DNA of 64,000 nucleotides from Adiantum capillus-veneris (GCA_014529385.2 CM043945.1:99703963-99767962); one strand, 5' to 3'. Counted from the stretch's first letter, positions 22,300 through 32,798 are shown. Program-made: numbers and translations. Notes: generated from the sequence alone by a model not told the origin.

Positions 22300-22815
22300 C
22301 TAGGAAATGGTATTGACATGATGCACTACTTCATTCATGTAATAGTTCTTATACACATTCTTGAGGGGATAATAAACTAAGATATCGGGCTGGAGTTCCG
22401 CTTTCAGTAATCCAAAGGTTTTGACTCGGTTTGCTGGAATCACATTGGTGACCTTCTCCAAGAGCCAGTCGTTGATGGTTTGGTTGGAGTTTCCCGAAAC
22501 AGTCTGGTCCAATCGTGTGGGCACCAAGTAGAATATCTCTATCACTCTCAACTCTTCTCCCCAATGTATCTTCTTCAAGTCGGTAGCCAGGCATCCTAGC
22601 TTCCGAGCATTGATGTAGTAAACCCCTCCTGGAAATGTCCAATCAAGTTCCCATCCTTTATCAATGCGAGTGGAGTGTGGCGTATAAGCCTTCAACAGAA
22701 TCTCCATGACATCTCGCCTGAACTGGTAAACTGGGGATCTTTGAGCTTGCTTATAAATAAGCTCAAACACTTGGAACTTCTGATATTCGATCACGGGGTC
22801 TTCCTGCAACACCAA
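22300..22815 (-). CDS. Element C extra ORF upstream of gag, unknown
   Basis: This 171-residue open frame lies between the primer site and gag, where chromoviruses normally carry only a leader. It reads as ordinary globular protein (EYQKFQVFELIYKQAQRSP, DKGWELDWTFPGGVYYINA, DILVYYPLKNVYKNYY) with no low complexity, signal peptide or membrane segment. I do not recognise a family. It may be captured host sequence, a gag-leader protein of this lineage, or the remains of another insertion. The start at 22815 is the first ATG. Upstream to 22919 is leader and primer site. Confidence 0.5.
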   Translation of the reverse strand: MVLQEDPVIEYQKFQVFELIYKQAQRSPVYQFRRDVMEILLKAYTPHSTRIDKGWELDWTFPGGVYYINARKLGCLATDLKKIHWGEELRVIEIFYLVPTRLDQTVSGNSNQTINDWLLEKVTNVIPANRVKTFGLLKAELQPDILVYYPLKNVYKNYYMNEVVHHVNTIS

Positions 22816-22905
22816 TGCAAGGAATTTGGATCAGCTACCTATATACTTTCCGTTCTTTTTAAATGTTCAAACAATACGAATTTATTTCCCCATCTAATGT
22901 CCTAG

Positions 22906-22917
22906 GCTCTGATACCG
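22906..22917 (-). other. Element C primer binding site (initiator Met tRNA)
   Basis: The - strand reads CGGTATCAGAGC, one mismatch from the TGGTATCAGAGC primer site, two bases inside the right LTR. It marks the right LTR as the 5' LTR. Confidence 0.85.
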
Positions 22918-24550
22918 GGTGTGAGGTCCCCACCCCGTCGTATCAAACAACGGATCTGATGGTAAACCTGGTGGCCACTAGATCTATAGTGGAAGCAAAC
23001 AAAATGGTTCAGGGTTCAACTAGCGGACGATCTCTCATCACAAAGTGAGTCGAGTTCTAGCCTACTAGCAACAAGATCTAGCTCCACCTCGCAGGGGAAG
23101 CGTACTTAACTATCTAGTGATCCTAAGACCCACCTTCCAAGAGGAGAGAAACCCCGAGTGCCTTTTCCCCCATGTTTCAGAGGCACGTACTCTCGAGGAT
23201 TCGCCGCTCTAGGGGCAATGAGTAATACCAATATCGATTAAGCACTATGGGGACAGAGAGTTCACGACCAATCGGGACCACCCATCTCGTAGGCTTTGGC
23301 AACCCGAGCCAAGCCCCCACTTTTCACCCTCACACTCACACTTCATCGTGTGACCTAATTAATACCACAAAGGTTGTTCAACATAAATATTCCTTGTTTA
23401 ATTCCGAATCACATGGTTCATTAAAACAGCCCTTCAACCAGTATTGCAAACAACTTTAGAACTTAATGTACAATGATTTCAATGCCGAGGTTTCTGTCGA
23501 ATTTCTCCAACATGTTTGGGGATATGAGCATTCCTAACTAGCGTATGCAATGTTAATTTAAACAACTTGAATAAAAATATGATCTACCTCTTCCACTTCT
23601 TCATCGATGGCCCGTGAGATGGCCGGTATTTGTTCCTCCATGGGAGCCTTCCCCTTCCCGTTGACATTGCTTGTTCCTGCCTCGCGATCATGGGCACCAC
23701 CGAAGCGCGTCCTCTTAACCGGGGCCATTTCTCACTACTTTAAATGATTAGCTTGGAGAAAGAGCTAAGGTTCACAAGCATCATAACAGTTCAATGGGTA
23801 GATTAGTGACATCAATTAATCCCTCCTATATGAGAGTCTAGATTTCTTTCATAAAGCAATCATTAAGGATGGCACATAATCCTATGGGAACCGTCTCTAA
23901 GATAATTATTCGGCTTACATGATCAAGAATAATTAGGATTTTTCTATTGGAATTACCAGAGAATTGGATTAAGTATGATTAAACTGTTTCCTAGCAATTA
24001 GATGATGCAGATTTACCCTATGCATATGTGTGAGGAAAACCCAATTCTTAGAGACTTATTGACGGATTAATTTCTCCTTAATTACGTCTTAATGCATAAG
24101 AGAAATGAATTCAATTAAGCTACAATGTTAATGAGTGATTACAATAGTGATTCTCTTCAATCTGCACAAATACTAGCTTATCGATTAATTACTATGCTAT
24201 CTAGAGAGAGAAGATTCTGATAATTATGCTCTAATCATTAATCGAGAGTGAAGAATGGCTGATAATTCAGCTATGGAATGATGATTACATAATAGAGTAC
24301 GAATAAGGAGAATTTAGAGAGTAGTCATAGAGATTTTCGACTAGGAATAGGCATAATGTATGAGAAATTTTTGGTGGTAGAGAAAGGGATTTTCAGATGG
24401 CATTAATTAAATTGTCGCTACCGTGATTAAGAGCTGGTAATCTTCTCGATTTTTTGATCTAATCGAGCTTCTTGAGATGAAAATTTGGCAGCACCTCCCT
24501 CCTAGCTTCTTCTTCAATAGGTGTGTGATTTGGCAGCACCTCCCCAATGT

Positions 24551-24621
24551 ATGTGGGTGTGTGTGTATGCAGTGTGTGTGTGTGTGATCATAAGTGTGTG
24601 TGTGTGTGTGTGTGTGTGTGC
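24551..24621. repeat. (TG)n microsatellite in right LTR of C
   Basis: This is the counterpart of the tract at 17067-17135. The last TG run lacks the CG interruption seen there. Confidence 0.95.
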
Positions 24622-24631
24622 ATGACTTTAA

Positions 24632-25952
24632 CACTAGGTTGGTAATGGGACACTTTTATGTCCTGTTAAGTGACCATTTTCCTTGAACTATGTCAAGAGT
24701 TTCAAAATGGATTTTGAGGTGCTATCTATCTAGAAATTTGTCTCATGAGCTGAAAAAAACTCGACATTTTTTTGGAATATCAATTCCATCCTTAACATTG
24801 TCCTTGCACAACATTTCACAACCTAAACTATGTGAAAAAACGGGTCCTGTTTTTGCCTTTTTTCAACTTTTTGCAACTATACCACTCTAGAATTCATGTT
24901 TGTGAGGTCTATAATGCTAGAGAATTATCTTTAGTAGTCCTCAACATGTCCTGATGCTTCTAGGGAGAAATAAATATTAAAGTTGTAAGTTATGACCAAA
25001 TTACAAAAATTGTCAAATCCTGTTTTTTAGCCAATTTTAGCTCTTCTATGATTTTTTTGGTGGATTTTATGATATCCAAATGTATTTTTGATTTCCTATG
25101 TCGCATATTTTAACATAAAGCTAATATTCCTTGAGTTTTGTGGCACCTAATACCCTATTTTGCATAGTACACAACGATGGTTGATTTTTTCAATTATAGA
25201 AGAAAACAAACCATTCTAGTATATCAAGTATATCTTTTTCAATATTGTTGGTTTCGTGTGACAACTACATGCATTTTGTAGGTAGTAACCATATCAAGTT
25301 ATAAGGATCAAATTTGTCTAGATATTGAATAGTTTCTATGGGATTCTACAACTCATAATGTTGAACCCAGTTTTTTCATGTTTGCTGTATTTAACACTTC
25401 ATCTTTGTCCCCAAGATTCCCCTTGGTAAGAGATGTATTATTCTTTTGACATGCTCCATGGCTCCTTATGAACATAAAGGACAATAGAGAACTAAGAAAA
25501 CATGCATATATTATTTGTATTGAGCGTGGCTATAGAAACTTTGATGATATGTTTGCAGAATGGTAAAAATTCAACTTTTTTGTACCCATTTATTTTGGCA
25601 AAACAAAAAATAGTGAGTGAGAAGCAATCATATGTTCTGATCACCAACCCATTGAAGTTAACTAGGGAATTTATCTCAAGTCCTACAAAAATCCCTAATC
25701 TTATTTTTATGCAGCAAAACGTAAGAAATGATTGTTTTGATGAAAATGGACTGGTCCATCAACTTTGGAGGCTTGGTGTGACCAAAAGATGAGAAATTTT
25801 ACAAGTTTCTTATTTTTTCCATGTCTAGTAGGCCTTGAACTATAACCTCATGAAAGGATTTGACAAAATGAGTGGATCTACTATGGTTTTGGAGGTTTTT
25901 TTCAAAACCCTAAAAGGAAACTTTTATGTCCTGTTAGGTTACCAACCTAGTG
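24632..25952. mobile_element. Element D copy 2: TTAA-inserting piggyBac-like element, inverted relative to copy 1
   Basis: It is 1321 bp, exactly as long as copy 1 and its reverse complement with scattered substitutions. Its termini are CACTAGGTTGGTAA and TTACCAACCTAGTG, flanked by TTAA at 24628-24631 and 25953-25956. The left LTR of C near 17140 has the same flanks joined at a single TTAA, so the duplication and both ends are certain. No transposase ORF is visible. Confidence 0.9.
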
Positions 25953-25962
25953 TTAAATAGGC
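25951..25962 (-). promoter_or_regulatory. Possible LTR TATA box of C, split by D2
   Basis: In the intact left LTR the - strand reads GCCTATTTAAAGTC (about 17139-17152), a TATA-like A/T block ahead of a leader. The TTAA inside it is where D2 inserted in the right LTR, the one that would drive transcription. The promoter role is inferred. Confidence 0.35.
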
Positions 25963-26610
25963 TCCTACAGGCTGAAAATCGATCTGGGTTGCTAAATGCA
26001 TCTGGGAGCTTCTCCAGTTAAGCATGGCAAGTCCAGTTCTCTGCCCACCAAGTGTCAGGTTGGCTTGGTTAACTGGTTCTGAGACTGAGTTGCAGGCTTG
26101 GCACCTTCCCCATGACTCCCACAAAGCAAGAGGGCGCCCCCTAGCTGCTAAAGCTGATCTGGAGTGGCCTGGGACCTGTTCCCACACAGTCCCGGGCCCC
26201 CGGTGCCTCCCCGGACAATTTTTAGGAAATTTGGTTCTAGGCTGAAACGGGTCATACGAATCGGATTTTGATGCCGTAAATTGCCATACGAAAGCTCTAA
26301 CTAAGGCGTACTGGCCCGAGTACCTGCCATATTTAGCAGCCCCCGGGGTTCAAAAATGCATTTTTCTCAAATTTGGGGTACGGGTGCAGTTTTTCGAGAC
26401 GATCAAAACTGGACGGGTCGGGTGACCAAAAACTTACTATTTTTGGAAAAATTTCACAAAAATTATTTTAATTCATATTTTGAAGCTTTATAACATTCTA
26501 AATATCATGGAACTGACAGAATCTGGAAAACTGCTAAAATTAGTAACTTATTCCATTGTATTCATTTCGTGGTACAAGAGTGCTCTTGTGATCGGGTTAG
26601 AGACCTTACA

Positions 26611-27593
26611 GTCTGCCTTTGTGAAACTCCTCTATGAAGCATCCATAACGATTAAAACGGACTTGCAACCCTTGATCTGTCATTTGTCCATCTGATGGTA
26701 AATTCTTTCTGATTGAAGGAACATATAGAACATCTCCCAATGTGTTGTATGTCCCGTCTTTTTCTAGCAATGGAACTGAATCAACATGTGTAATCTGATG
26801 CATAGTATCATCACCTGTAGCGACAAACTCATCCTCTTCTAATTTCTCTTTTCTGTCAAACCATTCAACATGATATGTCATATGATTTGTGGCACCACTA
26901 TCTAAATACCAATCATCTGTATGATGTGGCTCCACCATGCTTCCAACAACATGCTCCATAGGAAATAAATGTCCACTCGACCTATTGTCATATATATTTT
27001 GATCATGAGGATTGTATCCAACAAAGTTTCCTCCATGTCTGCCATAACCTCGGCCTCTTCCACCACGATCACGATTTTGATTTAGCCTTGTGTAACATTC
27101 TCTTTCAAAGTGACCATAAATGCCACATCTGTTACAATATCCATCTCTTTGAGGATGTACAAATCGTCCACCTCCACGTCCACGAGTTCGGGCTCTCCCC
27201 CTGCCTCTTTGGCTATAATCATTGTAACTTTGACTTTGTTGGTTTTGCCATTGACCTCTTCCAATATTGTTTCCACGACCATAGTTTCCTCTTCCACCTC
27301 TATTGTTTCCACGACCTCTAGAGTAAAAAACGTGATCTCTAGAATTGTTATTTGATGTAGAAGGACCTAACTTGCCTAACTTCACCTCTTCTTGCAAACA
27401 AAGGTTTACTAACTCTTCAAAATCAGGCATGTGTCCTCGAACAGATATAGATGTATCCAATGACTTGTATTCCGGTCCCAAACCATTCAATGTCACTGAA
27501 ACTAAGTCATCATCTGGAACTTCAACATTAATGCTCGCAAGATCTTCCTGTATTTGCTTTATCTCTGTCACATAATTTGATATGGATCTATTT
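26611..27593 (-). pseudogene. Element B Gag C-terminus and protease
   Basis: The UBN2-type Gag end reads VTLNGLGPEYKSLDTSI, then a Gly/Arg-rich stretch, then zinc knuckle CNRCGIYGHFEREC. The Copia protease shows WYLDSGATNHMTYH with the DSG active site, then LGDVLYVPSIRKNL. The frame reaches the edge of C at 26611 and continues in the same frame beyond C at 15021. An in-frame TGA (27594-27596) precedes it. Confidence 0.9.
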
Positions 27594-27595
27594 CC

Positions 27596-28000
27596 TCACC
27601 ATACACAATGTAACCTTTGCTTCAAGTGAACTTTTCGTGGTTCCGTATTGGAGCTGTTCATTCTTGCTAGTATCTCACATGCTTCCTTTGGAGATTGAGC
27701 CTTCTTCACATGTGGTATAAAGAAGTCACTAATGCATAGTGAAATCCAATGCATCACTTTCCTTGAATTCTCGATCCACTTCTTGTAAGCTTCTACTCCT
27801 GCTTGCCATGTTTTATGTGCTTCAACATTCTCTCTATTTGGTTCCAAACCTACCTCGGGACACTCTTGTTCACCTGTAATATAATCCCATAAACCTTTGC
27901 CCATGATAAAGTTCTCCATCCTGTAAGACCATATGCTGTAGTTATCTCTGGTCAGCTTCTCTCCAACAATCTGTGTGACTTGAGTTGAACTTTCTGCCAT
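27596..28000 (-). pseudogene. Element B Gag N-terminus
   Basis: I choose the ATG at 28000 (MAESSTQVTQIVGEKLTRDN), as Copia Gag usually begins with this kind of short stretch before the LTRDNYSIWSYRMENF block. An upstream in-frame ATG at 28078 would add 26 residues. ENSRKVMHWISLCIS and CEILARMN are typical UBN2/Gag-polypeptide segments. It ends at TGA 27594-27596. Confidence 0.85.
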
Positions 28001-28889
28001 CTTCACTCTCTCAATTTCTTTCAAAGGATTTTGATAAAATTTCGGCAGAGTTTCGTTTGTATTTGGACAATATCTCAAGTGACAATCTCAACCAAAGTGC
28101 TCATAAACACTGACAGAAAATCTCTCACAGCCAAGGGAAAATCCACTGACTCACTTTGCCACAGACTGACTCAGTACTATGCATAAATACTCTAAAACAA
28201 TGTCCACATGGACCTGTATGCAAATGCAATCCATACGCTATCCTGTACCACATATCCATACATCCACCTTCTTCCCATGGTCGTAAACGACATATGAGGT
28301 CTTTCGCGGGGCTAGTCGGGGGTTCGCTCCAGTACCTAGTCCACCTTGCCAAGGTACCAAAGCTCCCAAGGCAAGGCTTCAAAAAACCTCACTCGACCCT
28401 CACAAAAGCTGCAGTTTTCCAAAATACATTGATCGCATATCCATACATAACCACAAAGTACTCAATCTGACAATATAACCGCCTCAACTTCTTCCCACAA
28501 CCTTTCTTACATAGGCGGCTATCCATAACGGACCCACAACAACCAAACATAATCTTTGATAACACAATATTATGATGAAAATGCTCTATGTCGCTCTCCA
28601 AAACCTGTGTAAATGCTGAATTCTTCACCTGTAACCTGTAAATCTACTGCCGAGTGCAAAACTGGACATCTCCTATGCTTGTGTGAGCTGGCTGTTTGTT
28701 GCAAACAATTACATATTTTGACAAATCTGAGTATGCCAATGCGTCCGGAACGCCCAAAAACATAAAGATAGACTCCTGGATCACTGTATTCCAAGTTCGG
28801 GTGAGGGAGTTATGACCAAAAAACCTCTCTTTTTTGCTGTTTTCTAGAGCTGCGGAAACCTGTGTATTGACTATAGCTCCTCAAACTGA
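28001..28889 (-). other. Element B untranslated leader
   Basis: About 890 bases lie between primer site and Gag start. Several short ORFs on both strands show no recognisable protein and no internal repeat. It is long for a Copia leader. Confidence 0.6.
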
Positions 28890-28901
28890 GCTCTGATACC
28901 A
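28890..28901 (-). other. Element B primer binding site (initiator Met tRNA)
   Basis: The - strand reads TGGTATCAGAGC, the exact complement of the initiator Met tRNA 3' end, three bases from the LTR. Confidence 0.92.
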
Positions 28902-28904
28902 CTT

Positions 28905-29118
28905 TGTAGAGTGCGCAGGTGATGGAGAAGGTAGGAAAGAAGACTACACACACACACCAACACACATCGAGACACACACACACAATCGTTACCCTGCAGC
29001 AGCCATTCAACGAGCTGCTCTTCTCTTCTTCTCTTTTGAACTATTATCCAAAGTATATTTACAACATAGTATAGTCAGTGTCCAGCCGCCCATAGCACAA
29101 TGGACATATTCTTTAACA
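28905..29118 (-). repeat. Element B 5' LTR
   Basis: This 214-bp copy of 11909-12122 differs by eye at CCCTGCAGCAGCC against CCCTGTAGCATCC. AACCA follows at 29119-29123. Confidence 0.95.
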
Positions 29119-29214
29119 AACCAGACGATGGATTTTTCAGTCTCACATCAGCATTAGACAGACATTTTTCAGAAATTTTGGAATCTTGCCAAAATTCAAG
29201 AAAGAAGGGAAGGA
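29119..29214 (+). other. Element A 3' untranslated region, right part, and polypurine tract
   Basis: Sequence of A resumes after B. The stretch AAGAAAGAAGGGAAGGA (about 29198-29214) immediately before the LTR is the likely polypurine tract of A. Confidence 0.75.
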
Positions 29215-29353
29215 TGTAGACGGCTGGATAATCACCATGCGGGAACGTGTTCTTAGAAGATGGGCAATGAATTACTTAGTAATTACTACAGTAAAACGAA
29301 GTGTATAAATAGGGCCCATTACATTATTATCGGGTTGAAAATTGTTATCACTT
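29215..29353 (+). repeat. Element A 3' LTR, truncated
   Basis: It matches the first 150 or so bases of the 5' LTR, with a 15-base deletion (TAGAGTAATTACTAC-like repeat unit) and a few substitutions, and includes the TATA-like box at 29304. Similarity stops abruptly at 29353. U5 and the second target duplication are missing. Confidence 0.85.
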
Positions 29354-29880
29354 AAGACCATATTAGGTAAAGTGGGAAAATCCCAATTCCCAGGTTGGAC
29401 AACTTTCAATATATCATGTATAAAATATAGAGATTTTGTCAAAAATTTGAGTTTTCTTAAGGTCTCATTCCACTTTATGCACATACAATACACAATGAAA
29501 ACAACTAAAATATCATGGTTTCAATCAATTGGATTATTAGGAGAGGAGTATATTGCATCCATTATCGTTGTCTATGTTCTACTGTCCTACCTACAACTTA
29601 TCTCAACATGGAGAGCTTGGTTTCTAGGTCCACCACTTGTCCAAGTTAATGTAAAAGTGACTCAAGGTTCACAACTTGTGAAAGCAATGATCCATTGAGG
29701 AATACAATCCACTTGGCTATTTTTTCTTAATTTATTGCATGTGACATTTAAGCAAGGTCCACTTCTAATCTATAACTTCTTAATTTGAGGCATGGGGCAT
29801 ACATAAAATATGTAGCATATGCTCTATTGCCTCATAGGAAGGTTGGTTTCAAGGTGCACTTATCCATGCTAGCCTATCTT
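29354..29880. other. Boundary region between the transposon nest and the satellite
   Basis: AT-rich sequence without a gene. One satellite core in the GGTCCACCACTTGTCC orientation lies at 29627-29648, opposite to the block that follows. Confidence 0.5.
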
Positions 29881-31330
29881 GGAGAAATGATGGAGCTTGC
29901 TTCTCTCCTTGTTTCAATGGAGACTAGCTTGGACAAGCGGTGGACCTTTGCTTCTCTCTATGTTTCAATAGAGTTAGCTTGGACAAGTGGTGATCTTGGA
30001 ACAAAACCCCCATGTAAAACATATCATGGGTATTCCAAGTGATTAGAAAGATTACCATTTAAGATATAACCTTATAGGTTGGACAACTAGATCTTGGCTT
30101 GGAGAAATGGTGGACCTTTGATTCTCTCCATGTTTCAATGGAGTCTATCTTGGAGAAATGGTGGAGCTTGCTTCTGTCCATGTTTCAATGGAGCCTAGCT
30201 TGAATAGTTAGTGGACCTTTGCTTCTCTCTATGTTTCAATAGAGTTAGCTTAGACACGTGGTGGATCTTCAAAATAAACCAACTACTATCAATGTTGCCT
30301 AGCTTGGACAAGTGGTGGAGTGTTTCTCTACTCCATGTTTCAATGGATCTTAGCTTGGACAAGTGTTGGACCTTAAAACAAAAACCCCATGTACAACATA
30401 GAATGGATTTTCTAGATTTCAATGGAGTCTAGATTTAACAAATGGTGGAGCTTGTCTTCATCCATGTTTCAATGAAACTAGCTTGGACAAGTGGTGGACC
30501 TTGTAACAAACCCTCCCATGTACAACATATCATTGGTTTTCTAAGTGATGGGAAGGAATACCATTCAAGATATAAACTTATAGCTTGGATAAGTAGTTGA
30601 CTTTAAAACCAAATTCATCATAATACAATGAAATACAGGTCAGCCAATTCCTAAATCTTGAGACCAAACCTCCCATGCTATTAGAGATAATATATTGGAT
30701 AAGTGGTGGACCTTCTATTATTTTCCCATACCTAGTTTAGACAACCGGTACACTTCGCAGCTATAAAGGTTGGACGAGTTGTGGAGCCTTGTTTCTATCC
30801 ATGTTTTAATGGATCCTAGCTTGGACAAGTGGTGGACCTTGGAAAAAAGCTTCCATGTACAACATATATGAGGTTTTCCATGTTTTAATGGAACCTATCT
30901 TGGACAAATGGTGAAGCTTTCTTCTCTCCATGTTGATTTTGGAACTACCTTAGATAAGTGGTGGAGCTTTTCTTTTCTACTCTTCATAATACAATGAAGT
31001 ATATGTTGGTTACATGGTGAATCTTAAGGCCAAACCTCCCATTTTACTAGAGATGATAGGTTGGACAAGTGGATCAACCTTCTATCATTTCTCCATGACT
31101 ATATTGGACAATTAGTAGACATAACATCTCTCTATGTTGTCTAGAGATGAGCTTGGACAAGTGATGGACCCTGCTTCTCTCTTCCCTTGGTTTACTAGTT
31201 TGAAGACTCAGTATATATACTTTCTTAGATCTAGCTTGAACAAGTGGTGGACCTTGCATCCACAATCTTAATTCAGTACAAAAAAGTATATGAAAAAATA
31301 ACATAGGAATCTTGGTTTGAAGGTCAAGCA
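29881..31330 (+). repeat. Satellite block, forward orientation, proximal part
   Basis: Repeated cores of the form CTTGGACAAGTGGTGGACC occur every 50-100 bases, with shared spacers such as CTCCATGTTTCAATGGAG. The monomers are diverged. The last ~430 bases (about 30830-31270) recur in the same order at 36540-36965. Confidence 0.85.
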
Positions 31331-32022
31331 ATTAGGTTCCAAATGCACATAATAATATATTTTCCACCCATATTAAAAGAAAGTTAAATATGTTATTACC
31401 AAATTGACAAAGGTAACGTCCAAGAATTATATCTTTCCATCTTGTCAGATCTAAATCTTCATCAAGGCGACATGCATGTATACATCAACTTTCAAGCCAT
31501 TCAAGAATACATGCACTTAGATTCCATAGTTTTGTTTTCAAAGTCTTTTAGGTTCTAAAACTCTTTCACATAAAGTATGTAATGACAAAATTCTTGAAGC
31601 AAACATTTGTGCCCAAGAAAAAGATCCCTCTCACATATTTAAAGTCCATGAATTCTCTGATCCACACTTACAAGTTTTATTTTGACATCAAACATCAATT
31701 CTTTCATAGTTCCAAATAAATGCAACCTCGATATGAATTGACAAAAAATGAATTTCTTTTACTATATGACCCAACAGAGGCCCCAATCAAATAAAAAATG
31801 AGTCCCCAAAAATTTGGGTGCACTCTAGCAATACATCAGAGTCCCCTTACAATAGGATGCACTCCAATAGTACATTGAAGTCCCCTTAGAGTAGGGTGCA
31901 CTCCATTCAAGTGTTCATAAAATTGACACACCTTTATAAAAAAAAAAAAAGACTATATCAAATTATACAAATGTTGAAAGATACACACTAGAATAAAAAA
32001 AGCATCTTATAGCCATATTTAT
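31331..32022. other. Region downstream of the first HAD exon, with a ~46-bp tandem duplication
   Basis: AT-rich and non-coding. A two-copy tandem repeat built on GGGTGCACTCCA and AGTCCCCTTA lies at about 31817-31908, and a run of A at 31938-31951. It probably holds the 3' UTR of the gene at 32023-32798. Confidence 0.55.
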
Positions 32023-32798
32023 TCAATGCTTTCGTGTTGACAAGTACACACCAAGGACATAATTTGTCTCAGAATCACTATACTGATTTACAATTGTGTT
32101 GTATGTATAGACTCTCTTATCTCTTGCATACAACCATCCTACCAACCATGGAATTATGGTTCTCTGCAAGAAGTTTTGAAGTTGCTCGGAAGTTTGCCTC
32201 CACATCTTTGGAAATATAAGATATGTCCTTGGCATGTTCCACATCACCCTATATGGAGTGTCATAAAAAATTAAGGTATTTTTTGCATCCAAATCCTCAA
32301 ATATCTTCCAAATATCACTCAGATTTTTGTGATAAACCCTTGTAAATCCTAACATGATATTTGGATTTTGGCAATTTTTGTTACTCATAAACACCTTGAA
32401 CTTGGTATACTGCTCAGGAAAACACTTTTGTGTGATGCGTTGCACCCTTGTTAAGTTATAGCAACTCCATATCCATAGCTCAAAGTATTCAGCACAAAAA
32501 TCCAAAAAACTTTGTGCGTCTGGTCGCACCACATGATAAACTTCATCTTTGTCCTCCACAAGTCGCATGTGTTGAGCCCAAGATGGCATAGAATCTCCAT
32601 GTTTCATTTCAACTGTCTTGAGAAGTAACCCCTCTAGATCCAAGATAAGTACTCTTTTGATGTCCTTGAAAGCAAGTGGTAGGTGATAAGGAGGTGATTC
32701 ATTCCTTGGACAAGGTCTTGGAGGAGGTTGGATGGGTAATTCAATAGTTTTCTTCAATTTATGCCAGCATATAGCCAATCCATTTTTCTGTAATGGTT
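32023..32798 (-). CDS. FCP1/NIF-type HAD-domain protein, terminal exon, catalytic site altered
   Basis: The exon follows a good acceptor (TTTAATTTCAG, last G at 32799) in phase 1 and ends at a TGA. About 258 residues are readable. The HAD core has VLILDLEGLLLKT, where FCP1/SCP phosphatases have DxDx(T/V), so the second Asp is Glu. VVRPDAQSFLDFCAEYFELW and IWSCYN match the next blocks. LIFYDTPYRVMW stands where LxIDDSP is expected, so one metal-binding Asp is Tyr. It is probably a non-catalytic phospho-Ser/Thr-binding or structural relative. A second paralogue lies 5.9 kb upstream in the same orientation. No upstream exon is identified. Confidence 0.75.

Larger units (their letters stand above)
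15022..26610 (-). mobile_element. Element C: Ty3/Gypsy chromovirus with long LTRs
   Basis: The LTRs run 15022-17798 and 22920-26610. The right one has gained D2 and lost 417 bases relative to the left. GTCTG flanks the element at 15017-15021 and 26611-26615. On the - strand the order is unknown ORF, Gag, protease, RT, RNase H, integrase, chromodomain. The primer site matches initiator Met tRNA and a TTGGGGAGGT polypurine tract abuts the left LTR. Several stops and frame shifts make it non-functional. Element B was broken by this insertion. Confidence 0.94.
22920..26610 (-). repeat. Element C 5' LTR (right), carrying D2
   Basis: It runs from TGTGAGGTCC to GACCTTACA. Without D2 and one TTAA it is 2366 bp, 411 bp shorter than the left LTR, mainly because a block between 23454 and 23456 is missing (GCAAACAAC joins CTTTAGAAC). 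Confidence 0.93.
11909..29118 (-). mobile_element. Element B: Ty1/Copia LTR retrotransposon
   Basis: The two 214-bp LTRs (11909-12122 and 28905-29118) start TG and end CA and are flanked by AACCA (11904-11908 and 29119-29123). The internal order on the - strand is Gag, protease, integrase, RT, RNase H, which defines Copia. The primer site and polypurine tract are both visible. C interrupts it at 15022-26610. Without C it is about 5.6 kb. I found only two in-frame stops (both TGA, near 27594 and 14178). The LTRs differ at about two positions, so it looks recent. Confidence 0.95.
115..29353 (+). mobile_element. Element A: Ty3/Gypsy LTR retrotransposon, Tat/Athila-like, outermost layer of the nest
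   Basis: The element starts with a TGTAGACGG LTR at 115. Gag, protease, RT, RNase H and integrase follow in Gypsy order on the + strand, with extra ORFs after integrase. It ends at a purine tract and a second LTR copy at 29215 that stops matching at 29353. D1 interrupts it at 1267-2587 and B at 11909-29118. Without these it would be about 10.7 kb. The downstream coding region points to the Tat/Athila branch, which is an inference from layout. The integrase C-terminus has no chromodomain. Many stops and frame changes show that it is dead. No target duplication is visible because the 3' LTR is truncated. Confidence 0.88.

Noticed and set aside
26606-28078. A host zinc-knuckle gene separate from the Copia pol at 12-15 kb
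   Set aside because: The frame stops at the edge of element C and continues in frame on its other side, and the target duplication GTCTG matches, so it is the front half of element B.
22906-28901. Initiator Met tRNA genes suggested by TGGTATCAGAGC
   Set aside because: These are retrotransposon primer binding sites next to LTRs. No cloverleaf is present.
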